Shown: positions 1-6,266 of the stretch, one piece after another
How positions within the stretch are numbered: position 1 is the stretch's first letter
Layout of the letters: every line of letters starts with the position of its first letter
Assembly (NCBI GenBank): GCA_937914675.1
Contig: CALDOC010000341.1
Coordinates: 1 to 8,740 of the forward strand
Origin: an uncultured Sulfurimonas sp.
GTDB lineage: Bacteria; Campylobacterota; Campylobacteria; Campylobacterales; Sulfurimonadaceae
Length of the DNA stretch: 8,740 nt
Direction of reading: 5' to 3'
Program-made: the position numbers and the translations under genes
Notes under the pieces: generated by a model
Databases searched by the model: none
The model's input: only the letters and a program-made list of their open reading frames with translations
What the model was told of the DNA's origin: nothing

Positions 1-13
1 AACCTTTTAACGC

Positions 14-19
14 TATAAT
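14..19 (+). promoter_or_regulatory. -10 promoter element of hpf
   Basis: A perfect TATAAT lies here, 32 bases before the hpf start at 52. Transcription would begin near 25-27, which places the earlier in-frame ATG at 22 at or before the transcript start. The -35 region would lie off the left edge, so it cannot be judged. Confidence 0.6.
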
Positions 20-37
20 TTATGACATTTAAGTTAC

Positions 38-44
38 AAAAGGA
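38..44 (+). promoter_or_regulatory. Ribosome binding site deciding the hpf start
   Basis: AAAAGGA with a 7-base spacer precedes the ATG at 52. No such site precedes the ATG at 22, so the 10-residue N-terminal extension is unlikely to be made. Confidence 0.75.
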
Positions 45-51
45 TTTTATT

Positions 52-585
52 ATGAATATATCTCTAACTGGTAGAAACGTAGAACTTACTGACGCTATGA
101 AAGCGCATATGACTTCTTCTATCGAAACATTAAACAAATTTAACATGGACATTATCTCTGTAAACGTTGTCGCTTCGGCGCAAACAAAAAAAGGCAAAGA
201 TCACTCGGTTGTTGAGTTTGTCATCAATCTCGCTCACAAAAACTCTATTGTAATTAGTCAAAACGACGCCGATTTATACTCCGCAATCGACGTCGCCATT
301 TCAAGAGCTCAAAAAGCCATGCGTCGCATGCATGACCGTGACACGTCGCACCATAAAGTCGGCATGAACGAAGCTAAAGCGCAAACCGTCGACGTGAAAT
401 TAGAAGCGGAGGCGATGGAAGACGAGATAGTTCCAGTAGAGCTTGAACTCTACAAGCCTCTTGAAGTCGAAGACGTTTTAAACAACATCAAAGAGAGCGG
501 AAAACTATTTGAAATCTTTTTAGACAACGAAGGAAAAACGCGAGTTTTATACAAACGCAACGATGGAAGATTTGGTCTTTATTAG
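52..585 (+). CDS. hpf: Ribosome hibernation promoting factor, long form
   Basis: This cytoplasmic protein of 177 residues should bind the small ribosomal subunit and promote inactive 100S dimers in stationary phase or under stress. Residues 1-98 form the S30AE/Hpf fold, starting MNISLTGRNVELTDAMK and ending in the basic helix SRAQKAMRRMHDR. A variable linker covers about 99-125. Residues 126-177 are the C-terminal dimerisation module of long Hpf, recognisable from YKPLEVEDVLNNI and the terminal LYKRNDGRFGLY. The length matches long-form Hpf and exceeds the roughly 95-110 residues of short Hpf/RaiA. The ATG at 52 is chosen over the one at 22 because it has AAAAGGA at good spacing and the -10 box at 14-19 puts the transcript start downstream of 22. 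It overlaps the convergent epimerase gene by 4 bases (582-585) and has its own promoter. Confidence 0.93.
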   Translation: MNISLTGRNVELTDAMKAHMTSSIETLNKFNMDIISVNVVASAQTKKGKDHSVVEFVINLAHKNSIVISQNDADLYSAIDVAISRAQKAMRRMHDRDTSHHKVGMNEAKAQTVDVKLEAEAMEDEIVPVELELYKPLEVEDVLNNIKESGKLFEIFLDNEGKTRVLYKRNDGRFGLY

Positions 586-1598
586 ACTATAAAAGAACCA
601 TCAAAACAAAACTCCAGCTCTTCGCTTGGAGTTTTGTAAAGTAGCGGACTATCCAAGTCCACGTACTTTATGACGTCCACGTACGCCATAGCCAAGGAAA
701 TGGCCGCGTTTATGGAGATGGGACCTTCTAGCATCGAACCAAGCATGCACTTCACGTTTTTCTCTCTTGCGTACTCCAAAATCTCCACCGCTTTACTTAA
801 ACCTCCACACTTCATAAGCTTGACGTTTATCATGTCCGCGCTTTTTGAGTCGAGCACTCTTTTGACGTCTTCTAAATTAAAAGCGGACTCGTCGGCTAAG
901 ATGGGAATCCGAGTGGCGTTGGCAATCGATTTGAGAGCGTTTAAATCACTCTCTTTTACAGGTTGTTCGATGAGTTCTATCTCCGTTTCACTCATGGCGT
1001 CGATAAATAAAAGGGAATCTTTCAAACTCCAAGCCTGATTGGCGTCTATGAGAAGTTTTGCCTGAGGGAGTCGCGTAGATAGTGTTTTGGTGACTTCTAT
1101 GGCGTGAGCGATGTCTGAACCAAGTTTCACTTTTAAAACGTTCATGCCACTCTCACAAGCTTCTTGCGCGTCATGGAGCATCTTATCAACGCTATTTAAA
1201 CTGATGGTGACGTCCGTTTGAAGTTTTGTTTTAGATTTGGCGCCGAGATACTCGTAAAGGGGCACCTTTTTCTCTTTCGCCATTAAACTCATCAGAGCCA
1301 TGTCCAGAGCGGCTTTTGAACTACTTCCTATTTTGGAGTCGTGCAAAACAATGAGCGCTTCATGAGGGGTTTTTGAAATAAGCTCTTTTTTGAGAGAGTT
1401 TATGCAAGAGAGAATTATTTGCAAATTTTCACCGGTAATCGCCATAGTCGCAGGAGCTTCGCCAAACGCCCTCATAGCGTTGTCGCAAGAAACTTCAACT
1501 CGAACGAACTCAACGTTCTCCACGCGTCTGAGAGCGGTGATGAAAGGAGTTTTTAGCGCGATGACCTTTATGGTGGTCGTGATTTTTGTGATTTTCAC
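582..1598 (-). CDS. L-Ala-D/L-Glu (dipeptide) epimerase, enolase superfamily
   Basis: The enzyme should epimerise L-Ala-D-Glu to L-Ala-L-Glu in the cytoplasm, a step in reusing murein peptides. At 338 residues it has usual family length. Residues 1-120 are the N-terminal capping domain; the rest is the barrel. The active site is complete: KVK with K156 and K158, metal ligands D185 (DANQAW), E211 (IEQP) and D236 (ADES), and the second acid/base K260 in NVKLMKCGG. The DLD at 314-316 matches the DxD motif that in dipeptide epimerases holds the substrate amino group, which favours this over muconate cycloisomerase or o-succinylbenzoate synthase. Exact dipeptide specificity cannot be read from sequence. 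The start is GTG, sharing one base with the DUF302 stop (TAGTG), with no clear ribosome binding site, so it probably depends on translation of DUF302. Its 3' end carries the 606-637 inverted repeat. Confidence 0.88.
   Translation of the reverse strand: MKITKITTTIKVIALKTPFITALRRVENVEFVRVEVSCDNAMRAFGEAPATMAITGENLQIILSCINSLKKELISKTPHEALIVLHDSKIGSSSKAALDMALMSLMAKEKKVPLYEYLGAKSKTKLQTDVTISLNSVDKMLHDAQEACESGMNVLKVKLGSDIAHAIEVTKTLSTRLPQAKLLIDANQAWSLKDSLLFIDAMSETEIELIEQPVKESDLNALKSIANATRIPILADESAFNLEDVKRVLDSKSADMINVKLMKCGGLSKAVEILEYAREKNVKCMLGSMLEGPISINAAISLAMAYVDVIKYVDLDSPLLYKTPSEELEFCFDGSFIV
606..637. terminator. Candidate bidirectional intrinsic terminator inside the epimerase 3' end
   Basis: Bases 606-616 (ACAAAACTCCA) and 627-637 (TGGAGTTTTGT) are perfect inverted repeats of 11 bp with a 10-base loop; GC/GC inside the loop can add two pairs around a bulge. 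On the plus strand the hairpin starts 20 bases after the hpf stop and its 3' arm ends in TTTTGT. On the minus strand it is followed by a T-rich stretch (TTTTGTTTTG, counting the end of the stem). It lies over epimerase codons 321-331, so on that strand it precedes the stop by about 21 bases. The role is inferred from structure. Confidence 0.55.
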
Positions 1599-1978
1599 TA
1601 CAGAGAGCGCATCAACTTAACGAGATTCTCGTATATGGCGTTCATGTGTCCTTGGAGTTGAGGGTTCGCGTTTACGCAACCCAGTATCACTGAGATGTCA
1701 ATGGTGGAGATTGTCGTGTTTTCGCCATCTTCAAAAACAGATAGGCGACAAGGCAAAAACGCCGATATTTCAGGAATCTGACTAAGAGCGTCATGTCCGC
1801 CTTTGGGATTGCACACTTCGTAAACCGTGACGTCTTTTTCCAAAGAGAAACCTTTTGAGTCTAAAATTTTTTTAAATTCATAAGAGCCTAAAACTCCAAA
1901 ACCATACTCTTTCGCGTTTGAGTTGATTGCGTCTTTTACCGTTTGTAGCGGCGTTTGCGTTGTAATAGAATAGATCAT
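1598..1978 (-). CDS. DUF302 family protein
   Basis: A protein of 126 residues that spans a single DUF302 domain. The family marks are GFGVL at 26-30, the CNP motif at 56-58 (YEVCNPKGGHDAL) and LPCR at 75-78 followed by the VFEDGENTTIS strand. No biochemical function is firmly established for this family, and I assign none. There is no signal peptide or membrane segment, so it should be cytoplasmic; C56 and C77 are the conserved cysteines. The ATG is supported by AAGGA with a 5-base spacer (1984-1988). It is first in a two-gene unit with the epimerase, joined through TAGTG, which suggests that the two products are needed in fixed proportion. A promoter-like TATAAT lies about 70 bases upstream. 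Confidence 0.85.
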   Translation of the reverse strand: MIYSITTQTPLQTVKDAINSNAKEYGFGVLGSYEFKKILDSKGFSLEKDVTVYEVCNPKGGHDALSQIPEISAFLPCRLSVFEDGENTTISTIDISVILGCVNANPQLQGHMNAIYENLVKLMRSL

Positions 1979-2047
1979 TTTTTTCCTTCGGTTGTCAAAC
2001 TTTCAAACATAATAAATACATTGCGAGAAGTTTGTTTCGTTGAAAGA

Positions 2048-2053
2048 ATTATA
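2048..2053 (-). promoter_or_regulatory. -10 element for the DUF302-epimerase unit
   Basis: Reading the minus strand, TATAAT stands within GGATATAATTC. A transcript starting near 2041 would have a leader of about 62 bases before the DUF302 ATG. No good -35 box is visible at 16-18 bases; a T-rich run and the 2066-2082 palindrome sit there instead. This would let DUF302 and the epimerase be expressed separately from DUF819. Confidence 0.5.
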
Positions 2054-2065
2054 TCCAAAAGAGAG

Positions 2066-2082
2066 ACTTTCTCGTGGAAAGT
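2066..2082. repeat. Short palindrome in the DUF819-DUF302 gap
   Basis: ACTTTC (2066-2071) and GAAAGT (2077-2082) form a perfect 6-bp inverted repeat around a 5-base centre. It lies 26 bases past the DUF819 stop and covers the expected -35 zone of the DUF302 promoter. On the minus strand it is followed by CTCTCTTTT, so it could be a weak terminator for DUF819 or an operator for DUF302. Neither can be settled from sequence. Confidence 0.35.
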
Positions 2083-2107
2083 AATACGTCAGTTAGATAT
2101 AAATTTC

Positions 2108-3232
2108 TTAGAACGTTAGTAAAACGTTCCCCACGAGAAGACCTCCAAAAGTGCCGATCAAGTAACCCATGATCGCCATCAAAACGCCAACGCTTACGAG
2201 TGACTTGTCGTAAGTCGCCGCGAGGATTGGGGCGGACGCCACTCCGCCTATGTTTGAGAGCGACGCGACGGCGACGCTAAACAAATCTAGTTTGAAGATT
2301 TTTGCGCCAATGACCATGATGAGCGCGTGAATGAGTAAAATGATAAAACCGGCCAAGACGTAAACGCCAAGACCGCTAAAACTCTCGATGAGGGCTTTTG
2401 AACCTATGAGGGCGATGATGACGTATAGCATGGTGGTCGCGACTTCGCTTGAGCCGTTGAGCTCTTTTAGCCTTGTGAACGAGCCAAGCGCTCCAAAGAG
2501 GGACGCCAAAAGCACCATGGTCGTCGAGTTGTTGATGAAAGAGACGTACGAGGCCAAAAGTTGAGACCCCAAAGAGACTCCGAGCGCCAAAGCTATGAGA
2601 AGCCAGTAGCGTTTCGCCCCCATGCTACAAGCGCAGCCTATGTCGCTTAGATACGCCATGTTTTCATCGCTTTTCGTCCATGCGTTAAAGAGTTTGGCAA
2701 AAGGAACCAAAAAGAGAAGCGTCATGACCCATATCGTGTAGTTGACGCTATCGACCACGAGAGCGTAAGCGAAGGCGTCTTCGCTTACGCGAAGCGCGGA
2801 ACCGACGGCTATCATGTTTGCGGTTCCGCCCATCCATGAGCCCGCCAACGCTCCAAACGCGGCGGACATGTTTTTGTCAAAGTCAAACAAAAGAGCCACC
2901 GCCATAAAAGCCAAAGCGATGGAAAAAACCGCTAAAACGTAAGCGATGAGAAGCTTCTTGCCAAGCTTGAAAAAGTGTCTAAAATCGACTTGCAAAAGCA
3001 TGAGAAAGAGCATGGCGGGAAGCAGGTTCGTTTTTGTAAGTTTATAGACGGCGTTAATCTCCTCGTTTGAGGCAAAGGCGCCAACGCTAGCGAGAAACAT
3101 GCTAAAAGCGTATATCATCACGACCGCCGGAACGAATTTAAAAACTTTAAACTTTGTTTTACTCTCCAAGAGATGAAAAAACGTTCCGACGAACGCGAGC
3201 GTGAAAAGATAAGCGATGGGCGAGGTTATCAA
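2108..3232 (-). CDS. DUF819 family integral membrane protein (putative transporter)
   Basis: The 374-residue, strongly hydrophobic protein has roughly ten predicted membrane segments, for example near 4-20, 33-53, 94-116, 152-178, 210-228, 266-308 and 345-372. The DUF819 (YjcL-like) signatures are present: LPAMLFLMLLQVDFRHFFKLG at about 71-91, GSWMGGTANM at 131-140, D161 followed by NYTIWVM, and NIGGVASAPILAA at 327-339. The family is thought to transport small solutes, but the substrate is not established. The start is TTG: AAAAGG lies 7 bases upstream and the encoded N terminus runs straight into the first membrane segment, as expected for this family. It diverges from the DUF4139 gene across 56 bases and lies 129 bases upstream of DUF302 on the same strand, close to a dipeptide epimerase, so murein-peptide transport is a possible but unproven role. 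Confidence 0.85.
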   Translation of the reverse strand: MITSPIAYLFTLAFVGTFFHLLESKTKFKVFKFVPAVVMIYAFSMFLASVGAFASNEEINAVYKLTKTNLLPAMLFLMLLQVDFRHFFKLGKKLLIAYVLAVFSIALAFMAVALLFDFDKNMSAAFGALAGSWMGGTANMIAVGSALRVSEDAFAYALVVDSVNYTIWVMTLLFLVPFAKLFNAWTKSDENMAYLSDIGCACSMGAKRYWLLIALALGVSLGSQLLASYVSFINNSTTMVLLASLFGALGSFTRLKELNGSSEVATTMLYVIIALIGSKALIESFSGLGVYVLAGFIILLIHALIMVIGAKIFKLDLFSVAVASLSNIGGVASAPILAATYDKSLVSVGVLMAIMGYLIGTFGGLLVGNVLLTF

Positions 3233-3239
3233 AGTTTTA

Positions 3240-3245
3240 CCTTTT
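3240..3245 (-). promoter_or_regulatory. Ribosome binding site supporting a TTG start of DUF819
   Basis: On the minus strand AAAAGG is followed by a 7-base spacer and TTG at 3232-3230. The first ATG codons in frame are deep inside membrane segments, so the TTG start is well supported. Confidence 0.65.
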
Positions 3246-3275
3246 ATTTTTTATATAAGTGTATCATATTCAAAC
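3246..3275. promoter_or_regulatory. Overlapping divergent promoters (DUF819 / DUF4139)
   Basis: The gap between the divergent starts is 56 bases. On the minus strand TATGAT (3268-3263) is a fair -10 for DUF819, with a start near 3256. On the plus strand TATAAG (3254-3259) or TATCAT (3262-3267) could serve the DUF4139 operon. The two would share DNA and probably compete. No -35 boxes are clear. Confidence 0.35.
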
Positions 3276-3282
3276 AAAAGGA
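3276..3282 (+). promoter_or_regulatory. Ribosome binding site deciding the DUF4139 start
   Basis: AAAAGGA with a 6-base spacer leads to the ATG at 3289. This start places MKK and the signal peptide at the N terminus, and rules against the in-frame GTG at 3259. Confidence 0.75.
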
Positions 3283-3288
3283 TTTCGC

Positions 3289-4617
3289 ATGAAGAAGATA
3301 ACTTTGGCATTAATCGCCTCTTTAGGATTGATAAGCGCGCTTGACGCGTCGACGCTAAGTGAAAAACCGACGAGCAATTCGCTCATAGTTTACAACTCTA
3401 ACATAGGGCTTGTTCATGAAGAGCGAAAACTCTCTCTTAGTCCTAGCGACGCTTCCATACTCTACAAGGGAGTCGCGAGCACGATAGAGACGGATTCGGT
3501 AAACGTCGAACTGCCAAAAGACGTGATTGTCTACTCGCAACAGTATCGCTACGACAAATTGACTAGACAAAAACTTTTGGACGCCCACATCGGCAAGACG
3601 GTGAAGCTCGGCAAAGAGGACGTGGAGTTGCTCTCTTATGAAAACGCCACTTGTTTGGTCAAATCTTCGAATGGCGCCATTATGTCCGCCGAGGCGAAAG
3701 ACGTCGTTTTTCAAACCATACCCGAGGAGTTGATCACAAAACCCTCTCTCGTTTGGAACATAAAAAGCGCGTCGGCTTATGAAACAAACATGAAGATGGA
3801 TTACATCATAAAAAACATAACTTGGAAAAGCGACTACGTGCTCAATCTTGATGCAAACAAAGCGAATTTGAGCGGTTGGATTAGCGTAAACAACAACTCC
3901 GGAAAGGCCTTTAAAGAGACCCAGCTTTACGTTTTGGCGGGAGACGTTAACAGAGCCAATGGCGAACGGCCGCGTCCCGAGGCGAGATACATGAAAGCGA
4001 TGGCGGATTCGGTCGAGGTGGAAGAACGCTCTTACGAGGGCTATCATCTTTACGCAATCCCCTTTAAAGTCAACCTTGCCAATCAAGAAAAAACGGAGCT
4101 AAAATTCATAAGCGAAAATTCGCTTGACGTAAGCAGAAAGTACAGCGCCACGTTGGCGAATCCACTCTACATGAACGGCGAGATTCAAACGGACGTAAGC
4201 CAATACGCAATCGTTCAAGCACTTGACGTTCCCCTGCCAAAAGGCGTCGTGAGAACGTACTCGAAACTACAAAACGTTTCCATGCTTCTAGGCGAAACCA
4301 GTATCAACCACACTCCAAAAAACACTCCCATAGAACTCAAACTTGGCAAAAACTTTGACCTTAAAGTGACGCAAACCGTTCTCAAGAGAAACGACGACAA
4401 AAACAACTTTGACGTCGACGTGGAGTATAAAGTTCAAAACTCTAGCGATGAAGAAAAAACGGTGGAACTTTTGGCGCCGTTTAACAACAACAGAGGCTCA
4501 AAAATAGAGACAAAACAAAAATATAAATTTACTAAGGGAAATTTAGTTACGTTTAGCGTCAAGGTACAAGCAAACTCGTTTAGCGATTTTAAAGTAAATT
4601 ATGAAAGTAAAAGGTAG
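3289..4617 (+). CDS. Exported DUF4139 domain protein
   Basis: A 442-residue protein with an N-terminal signal peptide (MKKITLALIASLGLISALDA, probable cleavage near 20), so it should act in the periplasm or at the envelope. No lipobox cysteine is present. The DUF4139 pattern is clear: PSLVWNIKS at 142-150, YIIKNITWKSDYVLNLD at 162-178, GWISVNNNSGKAFKETQLYVLAGDV at 186-210, then YHLYAIPF at 242-249, ALDVPLPKGVVRTYS at 311-325 and LGKNFDLKVTQ at 352-362. The rest is predicted beta-rich. I do not see a separate N-terminal DUF4140 module as in MuiA-like proteins, and no coiled-coil insert. Function is unknown and no catalytic residues can be named. The ATG at 3289 is chosen from its ribosome binding site and signal peptide. 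It heads a close-packed operon with an exonuclease and an EamA permease. Confidence 0.85.
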   Translation: MKKITLALIASLGLISALDASTLSEKPTSNSLIVYNSNIGLVHEERKLSLSPSDASILYKGVASTIETDSVNVELPKDVIVYSQQYRYDKLTRQKLLDAHIGKTVKLGKEDVELLSYENATCLVKSSNGAIMSAEAKDVVFQTIPEELITKPSLVWNIKSASAYETNMKMDYIIKNITWKSDYVLNLDANKANLSGWISVNNNSGKAFKETQLYVLAGDVNRANGERPRPEARYMKAMADSVEVEERSYEGYHLYAIPFKVNLANQEKTELKFISENSLDVSRKYSATLANPLYMNGEIQTDVSQYAIVQALDVPLPKGVVRTYSKLQNVSMLLGETSINHTPKNTPIELKLGKNFDLKVTQTVLKRNDDKNNFDVDVEYKVQNSSDEEKTVELLAPFNNNRGSKIETKQKYKFTKGNLVTFSVKVQANSFSDFKVNYESKR

Positions 4618-4625
4618 GAATGAAC

Positions 4626-5369
4626 ATGGCGAAAAAATATATAATTTTAGACACGGAAACAACGGGAACGGGTGAAAAGGACAGGGTGATACAACTCGGG
4701 TACGTAGTCTTGGGCGCCCCAGAGATAGAAGTTTACAACGAGTTCAACTCTTCGGAAGTTCCCATCAGTTTTGGGGCGATGGAGGTGCATGGGATTACTC
4801 CGGAGTTGATTGAGGGCAAACCCGCTTGCGTGGAGACGAGGGCGTTTAAAAGGCTTCAAGAGCTCAACACGAACGAGAACTATATGATAATTCACAACGC
4901 GCCGTTTGATTTGGGCATGCTTGAGAAAGAAGGGTTTGAGACGCGGATGAAAGTGATAGACACTCTGAGAGTCGCCAAACATATTTTGCCCGACGAAGAG
5001 GCTCACAGACTTCAGTACTTTCGTTACAAAATGGAACTTTACAAAGAGGAGGAAAATGAGGCCAAAACGCTTGGCGTCGTGATAAAAGCCCATGACGCCA
5101 TCGGTGACGTTCTCGTGCTCAAACTGCTTCTCTCAAAACTAAAAGCGCTCGTGAGCGAGAAGTTTCCAGCTGAAAATCCAGTTGAGAAGATGGTGGACTT
5201 GACGAACACTCCCATCCTTGTGAAAACGTTTAGATTTGGAAAACACAAGGGCAAAGATCTCGAAGAGGTGGCGAGGGAAGACGCCGGTTATCTCAGATGG
5301 ATGCTCAAAAGCATGGACACTCTCGACGCCGACATGAAGTACTCCATAAACGCGGTTTTAGGCGTTTAA
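4626..5369 (+). CDS. DEDDh-family 3'-5' exonuclease with ExoX-like C-terminal module
   Basis: A cytoplasmic nuclease of 247 residues from this start. The DnaQ-like domain covers about 1-175 with all DEDDh residues: D9 and E11 in ILDTETTG, D95 in HNAPFDLGML, and H156 with D161 in KAHDAIGD. VHGITPELI at 54-62 is typical of DnaQ/ExoX proteins. A C-terminal module at about 199-227, FRFGKHKGKDLEE followed by AGYLRWML, matches the ExoX-like C-terminal domain. It probably trims single-stranded DNA 3' ends in repair or proofreading, but the exact substrate is not known. Two ATGs compete, at 4620 and 4626. The second has AGGA (4616-4619) with a 6-base spacer and gives MAKKYIILDTET; the first has AAAAGG ending 5 bases upstream. 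They differ by two residues. It follows the DUF4139 stop by 8 bases and precedes the permease gene by one base. Confidence 0.88.
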   Translation: MAKKYIILDTETTGTGEKDRVIQLGYVVLGAPEIEVYNEFNSSEVPISFGAMEVHGITPELIEGKPACVETRAFKRLQELNTNENYMIIHNAPFDLGMLEKEGFETRMKVIDTLRVAKHILPDEEAHRLQYFRYKMELYKEEENEAKTLGVVIKAHDAIGDVLVLKLLLSKLKALVSEKFPAENPVEKMVDLTNTPILVKTFRFGKHKGKDLEEVAREDAGYLRWMLKSMDTLDADMKYSINAVLGV

Positions 5370-5370
5370 T

Positions 5371-6240
5371 TTGAACAAGGGCGTAAGATACATGCTTATG
5401 GCGTCTTTCACATTCGCCATCATGGGCGCCTTCGCGAAAGTGGCGAGCGAGAGCATGCCATCTCTTGAAGTCGTTTTTTTTAGAAACGTCGCCGGGGTTT
5501 TTTTGATTGGATTGGCGGTTTTGAAAAAGCCTATGAGACATGTCGGAGGCAAACCGTTTTTGCTCTTTTTTCGCGGTTTTATAGGCTTCGCGGCGCTTTT
5601 GGCCTTTTTCTACAACATAGCGAACATACCACTCGGCGACGCTATAACTTACTCAAAAACTTCGCCAATCTTTACAGCCGTCTTCGCTTGGTTTTTTTTA
5701 GGTGAAAAATTATCTTCAAGGGCTTGGCTAGCGGTTTTTATGGGTTTTGTAGGGATACTTTTCATCACGCAACCGACAGGCGTTGGATTTTCAAAGTATG
5801 ACGTTTTGGGGATTTTCAGCGGAGTGGGGGCGGCTTTGGCTTACACTTCGGTGAGAGAGCTCAAAAGTTACTACGACACTCGCGCGATAGTCCTCTCTTT
5901 CGCGCTTACGGGAACCGTCGGGCCGATAATACTCTTTTTAATTTCGCCATATTTAAACATGCCGGAGTTGGATTTCATGTTGGGCGAGTTCGTCATGCCC
6001 AAAGGCGTCGTATGGGTCTACGTAATCGCCATGGGAGTTTTAGCGACGATCTCGCAACTTCTCATGACGAAGGCTTACGGAGAAACGAAAGCGGGAATCG
6101 TCGGAGCGGTGAGTTACTCGAACATTGGGTTTTCAATCTTGGTGGGTTTCACTCTCGGCGACTCTTTGCCATCCCTCGTCACGACTTTTGGAATAACGCT
6201 TATCGTGATGGCGGGGATTATGGTTGCGCGAGCGAAGTGA
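5371..6240 (+). CDS. EamA/DMT family inner-membrane permease
   Basis: A 289-residue protein of the drug/metabolite transporter superfamily with ten predicted membrane helices in two EamA repeats, about 6-134 and 145-287. Family marks include ASFTFAIMGAFAK near the N terminus, R38-N39 in FFRN, and AITYSKTSPIFTAVFAWFFLGEKL at about 91-114. In the second repeat GIVGAVSYSNIGFSILVGFTLGD has GD instead of the usual GE. The substrate cannot be inferred; relatives export amino acids, nucleobases and other metabolites. The start is TTG at 5371, with AGG eight bases upstream; MNKGVRYMLMASF fits the usual family N terminus. The ATG at 5392 is a possible alternative that would lose seven residues. One base separates it from the exonuclease stop, so it is translated as part of that operon. 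It converges with the Sel1 gene. Confidence 0.87.
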   Translation: MNKGVRYMLMASFTFAIMGAFAKVASESMPSLEVVFFRNVAGVFLIGLAVLKKPMRHVGGKPFLLFFRGFIGFAALLAFFYNIANIPLGDAITYSKTSPIFTAVFAWFFLGEKLSSRAWLAVFMGFVGILFITQPTGVGFSKYDVLGIFSGVGAALAYTSVRELKSYYDTRAIVLSFALTGTVGPIILFLISPYLNMPELDFMLGEFVMPKGVVWVYVIAMGVLATISQLLMTKAYGETKAGIVGAVSYSNIGFSILVGFTLGDSLPSLVTTFGITLIVMAGIMVARAK

Positions 6241-6266
6241 GATGGTTAAAAAACTATTTTTCCATC
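6241..6266. terminator. Weak hairpin over the convergent EamA/Sel1 stops
   Basis: GATGG (6241-6245) can pair with CCATC (6262-6266), and AAAAA (6248-6252) with TTTTT (6257-6261), leaving a two-base bulge and an ACTA loop. It fills the 5-base gap and the last Sel1 codons. A T-rich tail on the plus strand is weak (TTCTTG), so this is only a candidate terminator for the EamA operon. Confidence 0.3.

Noticed and set aside
670..1038. Plus-strand open frame of 122 codons opposite the epimerase
   Set aside because: It covers the metal-ligand motifs of the enzyme on the other strand; it has no ribosome binding site or family likeness.
3251..3258. TTATATAA palindrome as a regulator site
   Set aside because: An 8-base all-AT palindrome in an AT-rich promoter gap is expected by chance and overlaps -10-like sequence.
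3259..3288. GTG start that would extend the DUF4139 protein by ten residues
   Set aside because: It would put charged residues before the signal peptide and turn the ribosome binding site AAAAGGA into coding sequence.
3355..4086. Minus-strand open frame of 243 codons opposite DUF4139
   Set aside because: It lies wholly over a gene with clear domain motifs and a signal peptide, shows no recognisable motif and reflects codon bias of the other strand.
4647..5093. Minus-strand open frame of 148 codons opposite the exonuclease
   Set aside because: It is antisense to the DEDDh catalytic region and has no recognisable family pattern.
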